From: Epiperipatus broadwayi
Taxonomy: Eukaryota; Onychophora; Udeonychophora; Euonychophora; Peripatidae
DNA length: 64,000 nt
Assembly (NCBI GenBank): GCA_028023455.1
Contig: JAQFVV010013332.1
Location: 26,992-90,991, forward strand
Direction of reading: 5' to 3'
Part shown: positions 23,911 to 36,590 of the stretch, piece after piece
Layout of the letters: each line of letters opens with the position of its first letter
How positions within the stretch are numbered: the first letter of the stretch is position 1
Made by a program: the position numbers and the translations under genes
The notes under the pieces: model-generated
Seen by the model: the letters and a program-made list of their open reading frames with translations, nothing else
Databases searched by the model: none
What the model was told of the DNA's origin: nothing

Positions 23911-25529
23911 ATTTGATACATGAAAAAAATGTTTTAAATATTAAAATATTATTTTTTTTAAAAATTGAATATATTTTTTTATTATAAATTTAATAATATC
24001 TGACATTTATTGTTTTACAAAATATTTGCTTGTTTATATGTGCATGAATGAGACACACCCCCATTGAAAAAAACTTTTTAAAAAAATTATAAAATTTTAG
24101 ACATCTTTGATAACATTTTTAGTGTTATTATTATTTTGTTTTTGTAATTTAGTTTAATACTGGATGATTTATTTATTTATTTAAAAAAATATATTTATTA
24201 TTTTAACAGTCTTGGACAAAAATGAATATTTTATATTCGACATATATGGATAGCTTATTTTATTTTCTAAGATAATAATTGCAGGTCTCCAAAAAATGCC
24301 AACTCTGAAAATTGTATACATTTGAGTATTTGAAAAAAAGAAGAATAATAGTTACACGCCATTAAGTACAGTACACAGTAAAATCAATGTAATCAGTGAG
24401 ATTATACAGGAATGAGGGACAACAAAACCACATATTAGCGATATAGTATTAAAAATTAATTGAGTGTTTCAAATAACGTCTGGCTAAAGATAGATAGAAT
24501 TGGTCGGCTATTCCACGGTTTGAAAATCGTCTAACGTCAAGATAAATCAAATCTATATTTTATACATTTAAATCATCGAAGCATTCTGCAAATATTTGTT
24601 GAATGCAGAACTTATTTAGCATTATATTTTTCGTCAATCTAAAAAAACTATTAATAATGTTTTTGAATATTCGAAACTTTGTTTTTTAACATCTATCATT
24701 TTTGTTCTGGATAAGACATTCATATGGAGGAAAAAGAGAAAAACTATTTTGATTAAAACATTTTAGTTTACATTTGCACCTGCAACTTAAAAAAAAAATA
24801 ACAATAATAACTTTCACTTTTAAATCAAAATAATTAATTTTATAATTGTACATTTTCTATAATTATTTCTTCAATGTAAATTGATCTATTTTTTTCTATA
24901 AACGTTATAATAACTCCAATAATATGCTACTTTCATTTTCAGAATTTATTTTTGTTAATTCATAGTAGATATTACTAAGTTATATAGATATATTTGAATA
25001 ACTTAAATTTTGATGATGGTTAATATCTCATTAAAATTGATTCCGTCGCTTTTTTTTAAAAAAAGTATTATTATTGAATTATAAAACAATACATGTATTT
25101 AAAAATATTATATATGAGATTTAATACATAAACAAATCCTTCATTAGAAATAAAAATGGAAATAATACTAGTTAAATGTAACATTGTATGTGTGTATATT
25201 TCTTATAGCTGCTAGTTGACTGCAGCTGCATATATTTTATGTTTAGTATGTGTGAGAGAATAATAAAGTTTTTGTCACAATTTTCTTCGATGTGAACTTT
25301 ACATAATATTACTGTTATGTTAATCATGATTAAAAAAAATTGTAATAAGAAATATTTTCATATTATAGGGAATATAAAATTTCATTAGTCTGTATTGATT
25401 AAAAAAATTGTAATAAGTAATCTTATCACAATATAAAAAAAATTTAGTCAGCTGGTTGAAATATTAAAACAGCTTTATAGAGAAGTAATTGTGTGTTTTT
25501 ATTACTATGTTTATATTTCCTTGAGTTAG

Positions 25530-25563
<34 letters not shown>

Positions 25564-25744
25564 TAATCGTGGTTTAGCAGACATTTATGATGTATATGCA
25601 CAATATTTGTATGGTAGATATTTGCACAAGTAATAATGAAAATATATCCAATTATAAATATTAGATTGCTTCATTTTTTATTTCAATTTTTCAAATAATA
25701 AATAATCATTTTAATATGTTTCATTATCATTTTCAATCATTACC
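23911..25744. other. AT-rich DNA, includes (TA)n at 25,533-25,560
   Basis: About 24,340-24,720 has more CpG dinucleotides than its surroundings (for example ACGTCTGG, GTCGGC, CCACGG, ATCGTC). I found no matching open frame or splice pattern. It could be a unique regulatory or 5' region. Confidence 0.35.
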
Positions 25745-27900
25745 TATTCACTGCAAGATATAGATATCTTCGTGCTTAATTATGATTCTTTAATCCATAA
25801 TTTATCTTTAAATCACATCAACAAACTTCCTTATTTTACTCAAACATCTCACTTCTTTTTTTTCAAAGTGTTTTAGAAATTATCTTCAGATGCAATTCAC
25901 AACATTAACTGTTTATTTATTATCATCTCTTCTAGTAATATCTCCAGCCCACGTATTATAATTTTTATCTATTTTAATAAACTTTTTTTTTAAAACATAT
26001 GGAAATATTTTCCTCTAATATTAAATTACTTCTATCTACAGCACTCTACCCAAATTTTATTTTATGATTAGATTCAGACGAAGACATTTATAATTTCTAT
26101 TTTTTTATAATGTACAATTATCAGTTTCGTCTTATTGTGAGAAAGTCTATTGAAGATTGCTTTAGGATTTTTAAAATTTATCTTTACTCCTAATTATTTA
26201 CTATCATCTGATAAAAACTCTGAAGTGATATATACAAAATCAATTATCTCATCTAAAAATCTAGATAGCTTAAAAATCTTCATGCGTTTTTGTTCTTTAG
26301 CTACACGCAAATTATTTATTTAAAAAAATATTTTGTGATAATACTTAATAATCTGTCATTGCATTTTGATAAATATTCTTTAGATTATAAATATATTGTA
26401 GTCTTTATCTTGATGGTTCAAAACTTTAATTCTTCTGAAAATTCTTGTAGAACCAAATATTATTCTATATTCTGTAAATTCTTAGCAAAATGACAATTAA
26501 CACTTATTTATTGATTTCTTTTATCATTCCTTTAGTACTTGGATATAATTTTCTGGGCAAAAATTATTTTTAAATTCAACTTACTTTTTTGATTGGATCT
26601 AAATTAAAAGTTCACTATATATGAAGTGTATTTATCTTGATAAAGATTTTATATAGAACTAATAGAAAACTGATGCATTTTAAATTTCTAATAGTATTTT
26701 TTATGTTGTTACTTAAACAATTATATTATTATTACTGTATTCTTGCAAACATCTGATAATCTTTAACAGTAATTGGTATATATTTTTTTTGCTTGTTTTA
26801 ATATATAAATAACAGTTACATTATTTATAGATTTAATTTCATGTATAAATTTTTAATGTAAAATTCTTACAATTCAAAAGATATAGCAATTGTTGTACTT
26901 ACTTCCTTTTTTATTTATTATTACATATTAATGTATAAAAATCTTATATAGCATTCATAATGCCCACATTCTTTTCAATAACAGTGACATATTTTTTTCT
27001 TATTGTTGAAATATAATTTTTTACCAATATTAAGTTGTTGTTTTATACTTTTGAATATTTATTTTCTTCTATAGCTTGCCTTACAAATTCACAAGTACAT
27101 TATCTTATTACTATTTTTTTTTTCGTTATATGGTATTAAATTATTCTTAGGGATCAGTTTTAAATATTTTTATATTTGATTCTTTATATATTGTCTCAGA
27201 TAATAATTTTTCGGTTAATTTCTTTCATTTTAAAATCTTGGTTGCAGTTTTTAGAAAATTATTAGTTATTTTTTTAATAATCATAGTAAAGCTTGGGTCA
27301 TTTTGATAATCTGTTAATATTTTAAAACAATTATAAAAATGTAATTTAAATTCTCTGAAATATTTTTTTAAGGATAGAAATATTAACTGTTAATATTGTA
27401 TTTTTTTATTAACTTCTGTCTCTAGTTTTGCATTAATATGCATCTTACATCTTCCTAATTAACGATCATTTACTGGGTTTAATGATAATAAATTTACAAT
27501 TTTAAAATACACATTATCTGTTAGTTAATATATAATTTAATTATTTGTACTTGAATTTTTTTCCTATTTACATTTGCTTAGTATTTCTCTTAAACAAACA
27601 ATTAATAATATACAGTTTTTTGTCTGTAAATTGTACAGGTTGAAACCATCTATCATTTCTATTCCCATGGTCAAATTTGCTCACATCATTTTTATATTTT
27701 CAATCATTTTTCAATTCTTGCATTAAACTCTCCCTTGACAATTTTAAAACGTTTATATCTATATAAAAATTTTCTACTTCATCACCATAAGATGTTGTTG
27801 TAATTTGAATTATCTGCATTTGATATATTCCATTAAACTGAATAACTAATTTTGTTATTTTGTCCGATGTTCCTCCAATTTTCACAATGTCTATTTTCCC
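25745..27900 (-). pseudogene. RTE-type LINE, about 2.15 kb, EN and RT remnants
   Basis: The 5'-most part (opposite 27,455-27,900) is the APE endonuclease. It includes KIGGTSDKITKLVI, QIIQITTTSYGDEVENFY, then in a broken frame FDHGNRNDRWF and KKLYIINCLFKRN, matching the RTE pattern IQVYAPT..DDE.EEFY...GNRN.RG..L..F....L.I.NT.F. The middle is heavily decayed RT. The region opposite 25,745-26,150 matches the RTE C-terminus and 3' UTR by alignment with the other three copies. Stops throughout. Confidence 0.75.
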
Positions 27901-28444
27901 ATATTTTATTTATTATAAATACTACTTTACTTTCACTTCAAATAAAAGTTTAATGCTTGTAAATAACTCTTCTATAAATGTTACTCAGAAGATAATATGC
28001 TGACAGGTAATAAGATGAGATAAAAATCTTCTATGATGTAAAAATGTTCTTATTTTCTTAGTTTTATCATTGTTAATCTTTATTCGATTTATTTTATTTA
28101 TTTATTGTATAATTTTTGTTGTAAATAAAGTAATGTTTACCTATTTCATTTTTATTTTACATTATTCCAAAAGTCTTTTTTCTGTAATCTCTATTATTTA
28201 GTCTCTAATCCTAATTTCATCATTTAAAACTAATTAATTTGGCTGAGTGATTTTGATATTGGTAAATAAACAAGATAGGATATTTGTGTATTAATGTTAT
28301 TTAATATTTCAAATTGCAAGACATGCATATTAAAAAAATATATATATTATTTTCTTCATTATATATTTTATTTTGAGACTAAATTCATTTAATTCTTGTC
28401 ATGTTTCATTTAGTCTAGAGCTAAGAAACATTTATTATGTTAAA
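27901..28444. other. AT-rich DNA, no gene seen
   Basis: Nothing supported. Confidence 0.4.
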
Positions 28445-28885
28445 TGTTGAATCATTATCATCACCCTCAATATCATAAAACATTATCACTCCACTGAAGG
28501 ATGAAGGTCTCTCCAAGTTCAATCCATCTTCTCCAATCTTTAGCTTCTTTTCTCCACATCCCACTGTACACATTCTTATTTTATGCATCCATCTCACAAG
28601 TGGTCTCTTTCTGTTTTTTTTTTTTTACAATCTCTTGTAATCCAGTTTAAGATTTCAATTGTCCATCTATTATCATCTCTTCTAGCAATATGTTTAGCCC
28701 AACTATACTTCAGTCTTTTAATTTTTTAAATGAGGTCAGTAAGACCTTCTTGTTCTCTTATCCATATATTGTGTTTTCAATCTCTTCTTATTACTCCCAG
28801 CATGCATCTCTCCATACATCTTTGAATGATCTGAAGTATCGGTATTGTTCTTTTATTATGTGTCCAAAAAGGTTGGATATGTAAA
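28445..28885 (-). pseudogene. RTE-type LINE, 3'-terminal fragment
   Basis: Best-preserved RTE 3' UTR and C-terminal coding end in the window. In minus orientation it includes the WAKHIARRD-like region and ends in GGAGAGACCTTCATCCTTCAGTGGAG and ATGATGA-type repeats at about 28,445. It aligns with 6,430-6,760 and 10,050-10,360. Confidence 0.75.
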
Positions 28886-29034
28886 TAAAATTCATTTTAG
28901 TAATAGTCATCTAATTGAAAATGATCTTTTTTTTTAAGTCAAAGAGACTAGCATCATTTATATTTTCAAATCAAAATAATATTTATAAATATTACTAACA
29001 CATTTGTATATAAAAGAGATCAATACATAAAATA

Positions 29035-29815
29035 ATATTTATTTATTTTTTTAAAAAAATAACTATTTTATGTAAACAACTGATTAAAAAGTGAAAAATA
29101 ACGATGTAATCCAATTAACAAAGTAATCCAACCAAAAATGTTATGCTGTTTTATAAAAACAATAGACGTATTTTGATTTTTATGGACTTAAATGCTTTCA
29201 TGAAATTACACATGTTTAGTTGTTATTTTCTATTTTTTAGTTAGTTGTTTACATAAAAGTATTATATATATAAACATTTTTAAACACTATTTTATATATA
29301 AAAAATTGTAAATATTATTTTATACTTTTTAATTATAAATAAAACAAATGATTTTAATTTAAGTAAAATAATTTTCTTCATTAGTCTTTTTTTATTATGT
29401 TTCTTGTTGTCAATGATTTTTACAGTTCTATTTATTTGATTTGATTTTAAAAATGAAAATATATAATCCTTTAATTTTTTTACAACAGCTATTTTTTTTT
29501 TCAAAATTTTTTATGAAATATTAATTATTTAAAAAAATAATTCAGATCCTCAGTAAAAAATATTTACTTTTAATTAATTAAGTCAATATTAACAAAACGA
29601 TATTCTACAAACATAATATTTTCATTAACTCAGCTGCTGAGAATTTTTTGGGAAGCATAAGAAAGTGAAGACAAGTTTTAAATGGAAACATTTTTTTTTT
29701 CATTTAAAAACTCAAAAATGTTAACATCCCAATAGAAATATAGACAAAAATGTCAACATAGTTTCAGGAACACAGACAGGGCAAGTTAATATAAAAGCAT
29801 TTAATATACATATAA
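29035..29815. mobile_element. Foldback repeat C, copy 2
   Basis: Inverted arms TTATGTAAACAACTGATTAAAAAGTG (about 29,070) and TTTTTAGTTAGTTGTTTACATAAAA (about 29,235), then a downstream segment matching 23,165-23,455. This is the uninterrupted form of the 21.8-kb element, about 780 bases long. Confidence 0.6.
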
Positions 29816-31200
29816 ATTTGATTGATGTGGCTAGTCAGATTATTTATAGTTATGCTACTTAAGTTGATTCAGACAATGATTTTACTTTTTAATTTATTTA
29901 ATTGTATGAATTAACCACATGTTAATCTTAATTATAATTTCGTCTTATACAGGAATGCGATACTAAGATTTGTGCATCGAATAAAAAATAGTAAGCATAA
30001 TGAATAAAATTAATTCATAATGATTTTAAATTGCACTTCATAGTCTTTCAAGATAATGGCTGAGACAATACTTCATCCTAATGTTTTTTACATATATACT
30101 ATAATGGTCTACTATTATGGTTAAATCTACCAACCAATGATTATCTGCATAGAAAAGGATGGAATATAATTGTTTTACAATTACAATTTGATAATGATGA
30201 TGGTCAGAGTGATCTCTCACTGGGTGTAGAATCCAATCTAAACAGCATTTGTATTTCTTGAGTAACATTCACCTGCAAGAAAAAGGATCACTTATAGATA
30301 GTTTCTTCTTAGGATTTCTATAGTTGTATTTTATTTTTTTAAAGACCTATCATGTCAATGGCATCCATGACACCACCTTTATACATAAGAAAGAAATAAC
30401 TGTATAACAAGGGAAAAATATACCCTATTTCAATAATTAAGTTTTTTCAATTTCAGATGAAGTCAAGAGAGCCTAAAAAAAGTTTAGGATTCTAATAAGC
30501 ATTACGAATTTAATGCAAATGGCTTCTTCTAATTTTGTAACTCACTAGGATATACTATAGCAGCAACTTTTGTAAATTCAACAAACACTTTATTTTAATA
30601 TTCACATCTTAAAGAAAAGTCAATCACCATTGAACAAAATTACCTAATGCCATAATAATAATACAATAAAAATGTATACAGGAAGATAGTCAGCACAACA
30701 AACAGACCATTTAGCCTGCTTTTGGTCTGGTTACTTTTTTTCTACTCACGCTTGTTTAAGAGTTTGACTATGGGTTATTAAAATATTGATATGAAATAAT
30801 TATTAATGTAATATTCTTTTAATACAGTATTAGATATAACTATAATAAAATAAACAAAAAACTAACTCAGATATATAAAATTACAGTTTTAGACTTTTAT
30901 ACAACAAATATTGATATTTGAAACAAAAAAAAATGGTCTTGTTAGTTTATTTTTACAATTTTATCTACTTTAATTATCTTCTGTTTTGAAAAAATAAATC
31001 TTTCACTTTTTTTAGTTGAGCAGTATATCAGTTTTCTTATCATATGATTATTCACTGCTGAAAATCAGAGATATCCAAGCTCAAGGCCCTAATATTGTTT
31101 GCAATTAATGGATTATTAAATTATATATAATACATTACAATAGATACATCTGCAGTTGTTTGCAGCTTTGTGAATTGACAATAATAAGTTAGTTAATGAA
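29816..31200. other. AT-rich DNA, no gene seen
   Basis: A minus-strand frame (30,038-30,268, 76 codons) has a mixed composition but no known signature. No splice context is evident. Confidence 0.35.
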
Positions 31201-31222
31201 TGACTTTTGATTTTTTCTGTAG

Positions 31223-31300
31223 ATGTGGATGATATGGATAACTTATGTGATAATGACAAAAGTCTTTCATTAATGGTGAACATTGAATTAGATCCTGATA
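31223..31300 (+). CDS. Possible internal exon, unknown protein
   Basis: A strong splice-acceptor pattern (TTTTGATTTTTTCTGTAG, ending at 31,222) is followed by an open frame reading VDDMDNLCDNDKSLSLMVNI and then ELDPD. It is acidic and balanced, unlike the Ile/Asn/Lys noise elsewhere. The 3' end runs into an abnormal low-G stretch, so no donor can be named. A partner may follow at 31,750 (TTTTTTTAG, then MLYEEHQQCEVK). I do not recognise the protein. Confidence 0.3.
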
Positions 31301-31536
31301 TTTTTTTTTTTATTTATCACCACCACTCCCCAAACACAACCCCCCCAATCCAAAATCAAACTCCAAACGACCCTTAAAACAACCTGATTTCTCCACTTCC
31401 CTCAGATGACTACCAATTTTTAAAGAGAATTTAAACCTTTTCTTCAACACCACATTTAGAGTTTCTTTACCAACATTATTCCACATTTGAGCTTATACAC
31501 CCAATTCCACCACCCCCACACTATACCCCACACACA

Positions 31537-31615
<79 letters not shown>

Positions 31616-31700
31616 CCCCCCCCCCTTTAAAAAAAATAATTATCCAAATTTTTTTTTCCCAAAATTTAAAATTTTTTTCCCCAAAATTTTTATATACATG
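31301..31700. other. Low-G, homopolymer-rich block, probable sequence artefact
   Basis: About 400 bases with almost no G on the plus strand. CCACC- and CCCCAAA-type text comes first, then about 30 T, AAA, about 45 T, AAAA, about 11 C, and repeated AAAA/TTTT/CCCC blocks. Nothing else in the window resembles this. It looks like low-quality read consensus or a mis-assembled gap. Confidence 0.6.
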
Positions 31701-31749
31701 CCAATTTCCAATACTACAGGATAGGTTTAGAAGTTCTCTGTTTTTTTAG

Positions 31750-33214
31750 ATGCTATATGAAGAACATCAACAATGTGAAGTAAAGGTAGTTAAATAGTAG
31801 CTATGGCAAGTAATTGATTCAGGAAAAACTATACTGTGAACTATGGTATTTTGTTGTACCCAACTTTGCTTCTTTGCATTGACAATGTTTTCTTTGATTT
31901 TTTGAAAAAATAATGCATCTTTTTTTAACAAAAAGCCTTTTATACTTGTGCTCAATATTATTTTTTGAAAGGTATTTTTTATTCCCCTGTCTTCATATGC
32001 CATCTGCAAGTGACACATATATTCCTGATTTATTTTTTATATTTTAAGATTTATTTTATTTACTTGAAAAAAAATAAATATAATGATGCATTAATCAGAA
32101 TTTAGCACTAACTAAATTTTCTTATCTTTCTTCAACAAAAAATAATCTTTGATGCAACAACACCAAAAATATTATTTCTCCTTAATTACCCTGTTTTCTT
32201 TTGTTTTTTTTCTTTTATTTTTTTTTATTAAAAATGTACCAGCATATTCTTGAAATTCTGATTAATTAACAATTTTCTTTTTCAATATAAATGTAACAAT
32301 ACACCCTTTATGGCAAGATGAATTAACCCTTTTGAAAATCTTTATTATATACTAAAAGTCAGTAAGTTAGATTTGATTTCTTCTAATTAAATTATATAAA
32401 TGAATAATTTTAAAAAAAATATATTCAACCTTTTTAAATATTAAAAATTGATTTGCAAATAAAAACAAGGTAATATAAACATCATCAATTAAGTTATTGT
32501 AAACTCTATTTTAACACTATTTTAGAAAATGAACAAAGCAATTTTTTATTTTATGCTTTTTTTGAATGGGAACAGAGGTAGATTTATAATAAATGTTTCA
32601 AATTCTACTTTAAAATCTTATATTTGCTTTATAATAATTACAACATTTGAAAAAGTTTTAACACTGTGTCAATTCTGATAGTTAATAGTATAATAGATGT
32701 TATGGTTTTCTTTCTTATGTTAATGATCAAATTCATTAACTTCTAATTCTAAAATTAAAATATAATTGAATAAATTTGAAAATGTGCATTTCTTTTTGTT
32801 TTAAATAATAATTAATTAATTAGTGAGGAAAAATAATCAAAAATATTTTATAAACAAGAAAATAATCATATTTCTTTTATTTCAAAAAAATTGCAGGAAT
32901 CTAAACCAGAAGGAAGTAAAATGCCTTTCTGCAATTTTTTCTACTCTAAACAAACAGACTGTGATAATATACTGAGTTCTTTAGATTTCCTTTAAATGAA
33001 AAAAAAAAAACAATAAAAGCAGTCTCACAGAAATTGCTTTTTAAAAATAATCCAGCAATAATATTATTTATGATAATGGTAAAACAGAAATACAATAACC
33101 ACATTTTTGGGATGTAATCAAGTCATGTTTTCTAATGAATCTGAAAGTTATGAAGTTACTTATCTTTAATAATGATTTAATTTTATTTTAACTTATTTAT
33201 TTAGTATTTACTAT
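31750..33214. other. AT-rich DNA with a possible minus-strand open frame
   Basis: The minus-strand frame at 31,767-32,018 has GTGTCACTTGCAG, an acceptor-like sequence, just before AYEDRGIKNTFQKIILSTSI. It has no known relatives, and the remaining DNA shows nothing. Confidence 0.25.
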
Positions 33215-33334
33215 ACTAAATAGAGGGATTTGAACTTAGGATTTTCAGTCTGTATTCATTCTCTTTCCTATCTCAAACAACCAGTGCACATGACCACACA
33301 CACACATGAAAAACAAAATTGATCCTTATTATAT

Positions 33335-33400
33335 GTATTTTGTGCAGAACCAACATTCACTGATTAAACAAGATAGTAATGTACAATCAGTGCTCAGTTT
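33335..33400 (-). ncRNA. Hammerhead B5 (relic)
   Basis: Recognisable only by alignment: TCAGTGAATGTTGGTTCTGCAC on the minus strand stands for the CTGATGAGTGCTGGTTTAGCA region. The core is lost. Confidence 0.4.
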
Positions 33401-33671
33401 ATATTGAGATAGCAATTTCTTAAAGTTTAAAAGCCAAGCTTCAATACTTTAACCCTTCCAATAATTTAAAATTCTGTCTTATTAAAAATCCAATGACATA
33501 ATCCTCAAAGCCCTTAATGGATTTGATATTGTAGTAATACCCATGTAGACATTATATCAATCTAACCTCTGATATTATGGTCTATTATATATCTATTTAT
33601 ATTAATACAAGAAAGTTGGGCTGGATTTGTTTCATGATGTAACCTATTTACAAGCCAATATGTAATTAATA

Positions 33672-33745
33672 TTTTTATTCAGTATACTGAATGTTTGGTA
33701 TAGTAAATATATGTATATATTGAGGATCATTTATTGTTTTACATG
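33672..33745 (+). ncRNA. Hammerhead B11 (relic)
   Basis: ACTGAATGTTTGGTATAG then TAAATATATG aligns with the core, stem II, GAAA and helix III region. It is followed by TTGAGGATCATTT, the returning helix I strand. Core deleted. Confidence 0.4.
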
Positions 33746-34139
33746 TGTGTGATCATATGTATCATTTGATTTAAATGAATTGGGAGGTAAATATGGATTG
33801 ATAATCCTAAGTTCAAATTCCTCTATTTACTTTAGGAAGTACTCAGGATACTGAATGAATAGATTAATTGCATATTGCCTAGGAAATAAGTTACATCATC
33901 TCCTATTAATATAAATGGGTATGCAATAATTCAGTAATATGAGAAGTTAGATTGGTGTAATGTCTACATGGGCATGATTACAATATCAAATCCACCAAGG
34001 GCTTGAAAATTATACCCTTGTTTTTTCAATGAAATGGATGGTTGAATTGTTGAAAGGGTAAGAAGATTGAAGCCTGTTCATTAAAGTTTAAGAAATTGCT
34101 ATTTTAATATAAGATTGAGCATTGATTGTATATATGTGT

Positions 34140-34205
34140 AAAAGATTATGATCTTGCCCACCCAATGCATGCTGCTTCCCCACAAAATATATATAATTGA
34201 ATTAT
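34140..34205 (+). ncRNA. Hammerhead B6 (relic)
   Basis: CCCACCCAATGCATGCTGCTTC marks the core position, with no conserved core left. Identified from its place in the unit, about 475 bases after B11. Confidence 0.35.
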
Positions 34206-34330
34206 GTATCATTTTCACATGTGAGGTTATGTGTGTCATTTGCTTTTGAGATAAAGTGTGTGGTCATGTGTGTCAGTTGTTTGAGATGAATTGGAAAATA
34301 AACATAAACTAAGTTTAAGTTCAAATTTAT

Positions 34331-36140
34331 TTAATTTATTTTTCTTTACAAAAAAGATATGTTTTACCAAAGAGTTAATGTATTCTCCCCAAAACTCAAA
34401 TAATCTTTATGTGATCCACTTGCATAGATAACAATATATGTATTAGATATGCTTAATGTAATGATTACATCTAAATTAAATGAACAAACACAATCTTTGA
34501 GAGTTAAATTTTTATTTACCATTGTCAAAATCAATCCATTCACAACTTTGACACCATCCACTTTAGATAAATACAATAACGATTATTGCTTGTCTTTTAC
34601 GTATCTTTATTTATATGAATTTAAAAAGAATAGGGAAGCATGGAGATTGTTTAATATATCTATAACCTATGAGAGCTAATAATGATCATGTTCATCCAAT
34701 AACAAATATAATAAATAAAAAAAACAGTTCACTTTTACATCAGATTAGATATTTTTTAAAAAAAAAATGTTAGCAGTGTTTTACATAAAGTATTCATTTT
34801 ATTTAAGAGCAATATTGTAAGCATGATGCACGTGACTCTGAAATTATAGTTAAATACCAGGCCTGGAGATACTTGAACTTGTAAAAAGTTTATAATATCA
34901 ACATAACATTTGCCTTATTAAATATAAACATATTAAATACTAAATTCCTTTAGCTTAATGTCTATCTATGATTTTAGAGTCATATACATTGTATTTAAAA
35001 TACGGCTACTAAATAACTGGAAATCTTAATTTTCAGTATTGTCAAAAAATATTTGCTTAAATAATATCAAAACTGAAATAAAGATTGAGCCACTCTTTTT
35101 TATTCTAGATTTATTTATGCGACCACAAAATCATACTTAGTTGTCAGAGATTGTCTGTTTCTGTTTACTTTACATATATACTTTAGGTTAACTGATATAT
35201 TTATAAGTATAAGATAAATTTTACCTTGTGGGGCATCTTTTTACTTTTTAATATTTAAGTATAATTTTAGAGTGAGCTATGCCATAGTTAAAATATAGTT
35301 ATTGTATAAATTGAAGACTTTATTTTTATCAACATCTATAAATCTTTGCTTAGATAATACTAAATTTTAACAAAAGAATAGACCACTCATTTCTTCATGA
35401 TCAAAACCTTCAATAGATACAGCATGATTTAATACCATCAAGACTACAAATAATATAACATTCCTAATATATGTATTTGTTTATATAATTATAACTTCAA
35501 ATTTGAATTTGTTATCATTATTATTTACAATAAATATTGAAATTATTTGTAAGAAAACATTTCGAAAGTATAACCAGAAAATGAAACAATATTGCTTTCG
35601 TTTAACTGGATTCAAATAACAGCTTTTTTACAATTAACTCAGCGATGTTAATAAAATAAATTTAATATCTATTGTTGTTCCTATTAATCATAATAAGTTT
35701 TGTAATATTTCTTTTTAAACAGTAGCAAAAAAAGCTGACATTTAAAAAATATGAAAAAAATTTACAAGTAAATCTCAACTAAGAATAGTATGAGATACTG
35801 TTAAAACAAAAGGAAAAATATATAAAATTTAAATTAGGCAAGCTAAATTCAACCTAATTTGAGTTTTGCAAAATAGAAACATATTTAGAAAATTAATGAG
35901 AGGGACACATGTTCAATTAAAAAAAAAACAACATTATCAAACTAAAGTATTTTAAAATTTATAGCAGTGTGTAACCTTCAGTTTAAACATAGCAGATTAT
36001 CCCTACATTTAATTTTTCTGTACAAAGATTCAATTTTTTGTCAGCAATTGGATTTAAGATACTAAACAAATTGTTATGGAGTTCGCATACCAATAAAACC
36101 AAATAATGGACTTAATCATAGTACTTTAATATATATATAA
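34331..36140. other. AT-rich DNA, no gene seen
   Basis: The short frames at 34,364-34,576 (minus) and 34,449-34,679 (plus) overlap each other and have no signature. Nothing supported. Confidence 0.4.
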
Positions 36141-36149
36141 TACATATTT

Positions 36150-36590
36150 TGCGGGTTCATCCATGTTAAAAACTTTTAATATTAATATACTGACATTTCG
36201 ACTTGGTCACACAAGTCATCCACAGAGTTATAAAAGGTAGAAAGAAAGTTGTAGAGTCGCTACAATCATTGATTTGATTAAAACGTTAAAATTCCACCAA
36301 TAGCAAAAATGTTAAATTTAGGAATGTTTTTTAAAAAAATCTTTCCAAATAGGAGGAAGTTTGCATGTATCATCTCGCTTATTGATACAATCTGGTTTTT
36401 TAAGTATCCCAATGGCTTCTCTAATTTTGCACTGGTAGAGATTATCACATCTGGATATGATCCTGGTACTAGAAAAATCAATTTTATGACCTGAATTTAT
36501 AGTATGGAGTGAGAGTGCTGATGATGATGAGTGTTGTTTAAGTGCATTAGCATGTTCATCTCTCTTAACATTATAACAAGGAGGGTTACA
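36150..36590 (-). pseudogene. Penelope-like element, C-terminus and 3' UTR
   Basis: The minus-strand frame is open from about 36,590 to the stop at 36,318-36,320. It begins near CNPPCYNV and RDEHANALKQH, then SALSLHTINSGHKIDF, QCKIREAIGILKK, INKRDD and LPPIWKDFF. This matches the C-terminal half of PLE GIY-YIG proteins (SALaeH...GH.IDf...KIrEAI.I...NrD.G..L..iW). With no internal stop it is the youngest-looking PLE coding piece in the window. The GIY-YIG core and the RT are missing upstream. The 3' UTR carries an HHR-like motif. Confidence 0.8.
36185..36235 (-). ncRNA. Hammerhead-like motif in the PLE 3' UTR
   Basis: On the minus strand, CTGTGGATGA precedes a strong hairpin (GACTTG/CAAGTC, six pairs, loop TGTGAC), followed directly by GAAA (36,196-36,199). 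Layout core-stem II-GAAA is that of a hammerhead, but the core has a three-base insertion compared with CTGATGA, and helix I is not clear. It lies about 100 bases after the stop codon, where PLE hammerheads are known. Confidence 0.45.

Larger units (their letters stand above)
33215..34330. mobile_element. Family B hammerhead element, old array (one minus, two plus copies)
   Basis: Minus copy about 33,215-33,585. A partial plus copy (about 33,672-33,845) is followed in tandem by a second plus copy (about 33,845-34,330). Landmarks include GTGATCATATG, the B-box-like GTTCAAATTCC at 33,820 and GTTCAAATTT at 34,318. It is more diverged than the other loci. Confidence 0.65.

Noticed and set aside
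31520-31640. Poly-T and poly-C tracts as biological repeats
   Set aside because: Block pattern of homopolymers and near absence of G look like low-quality consensus.
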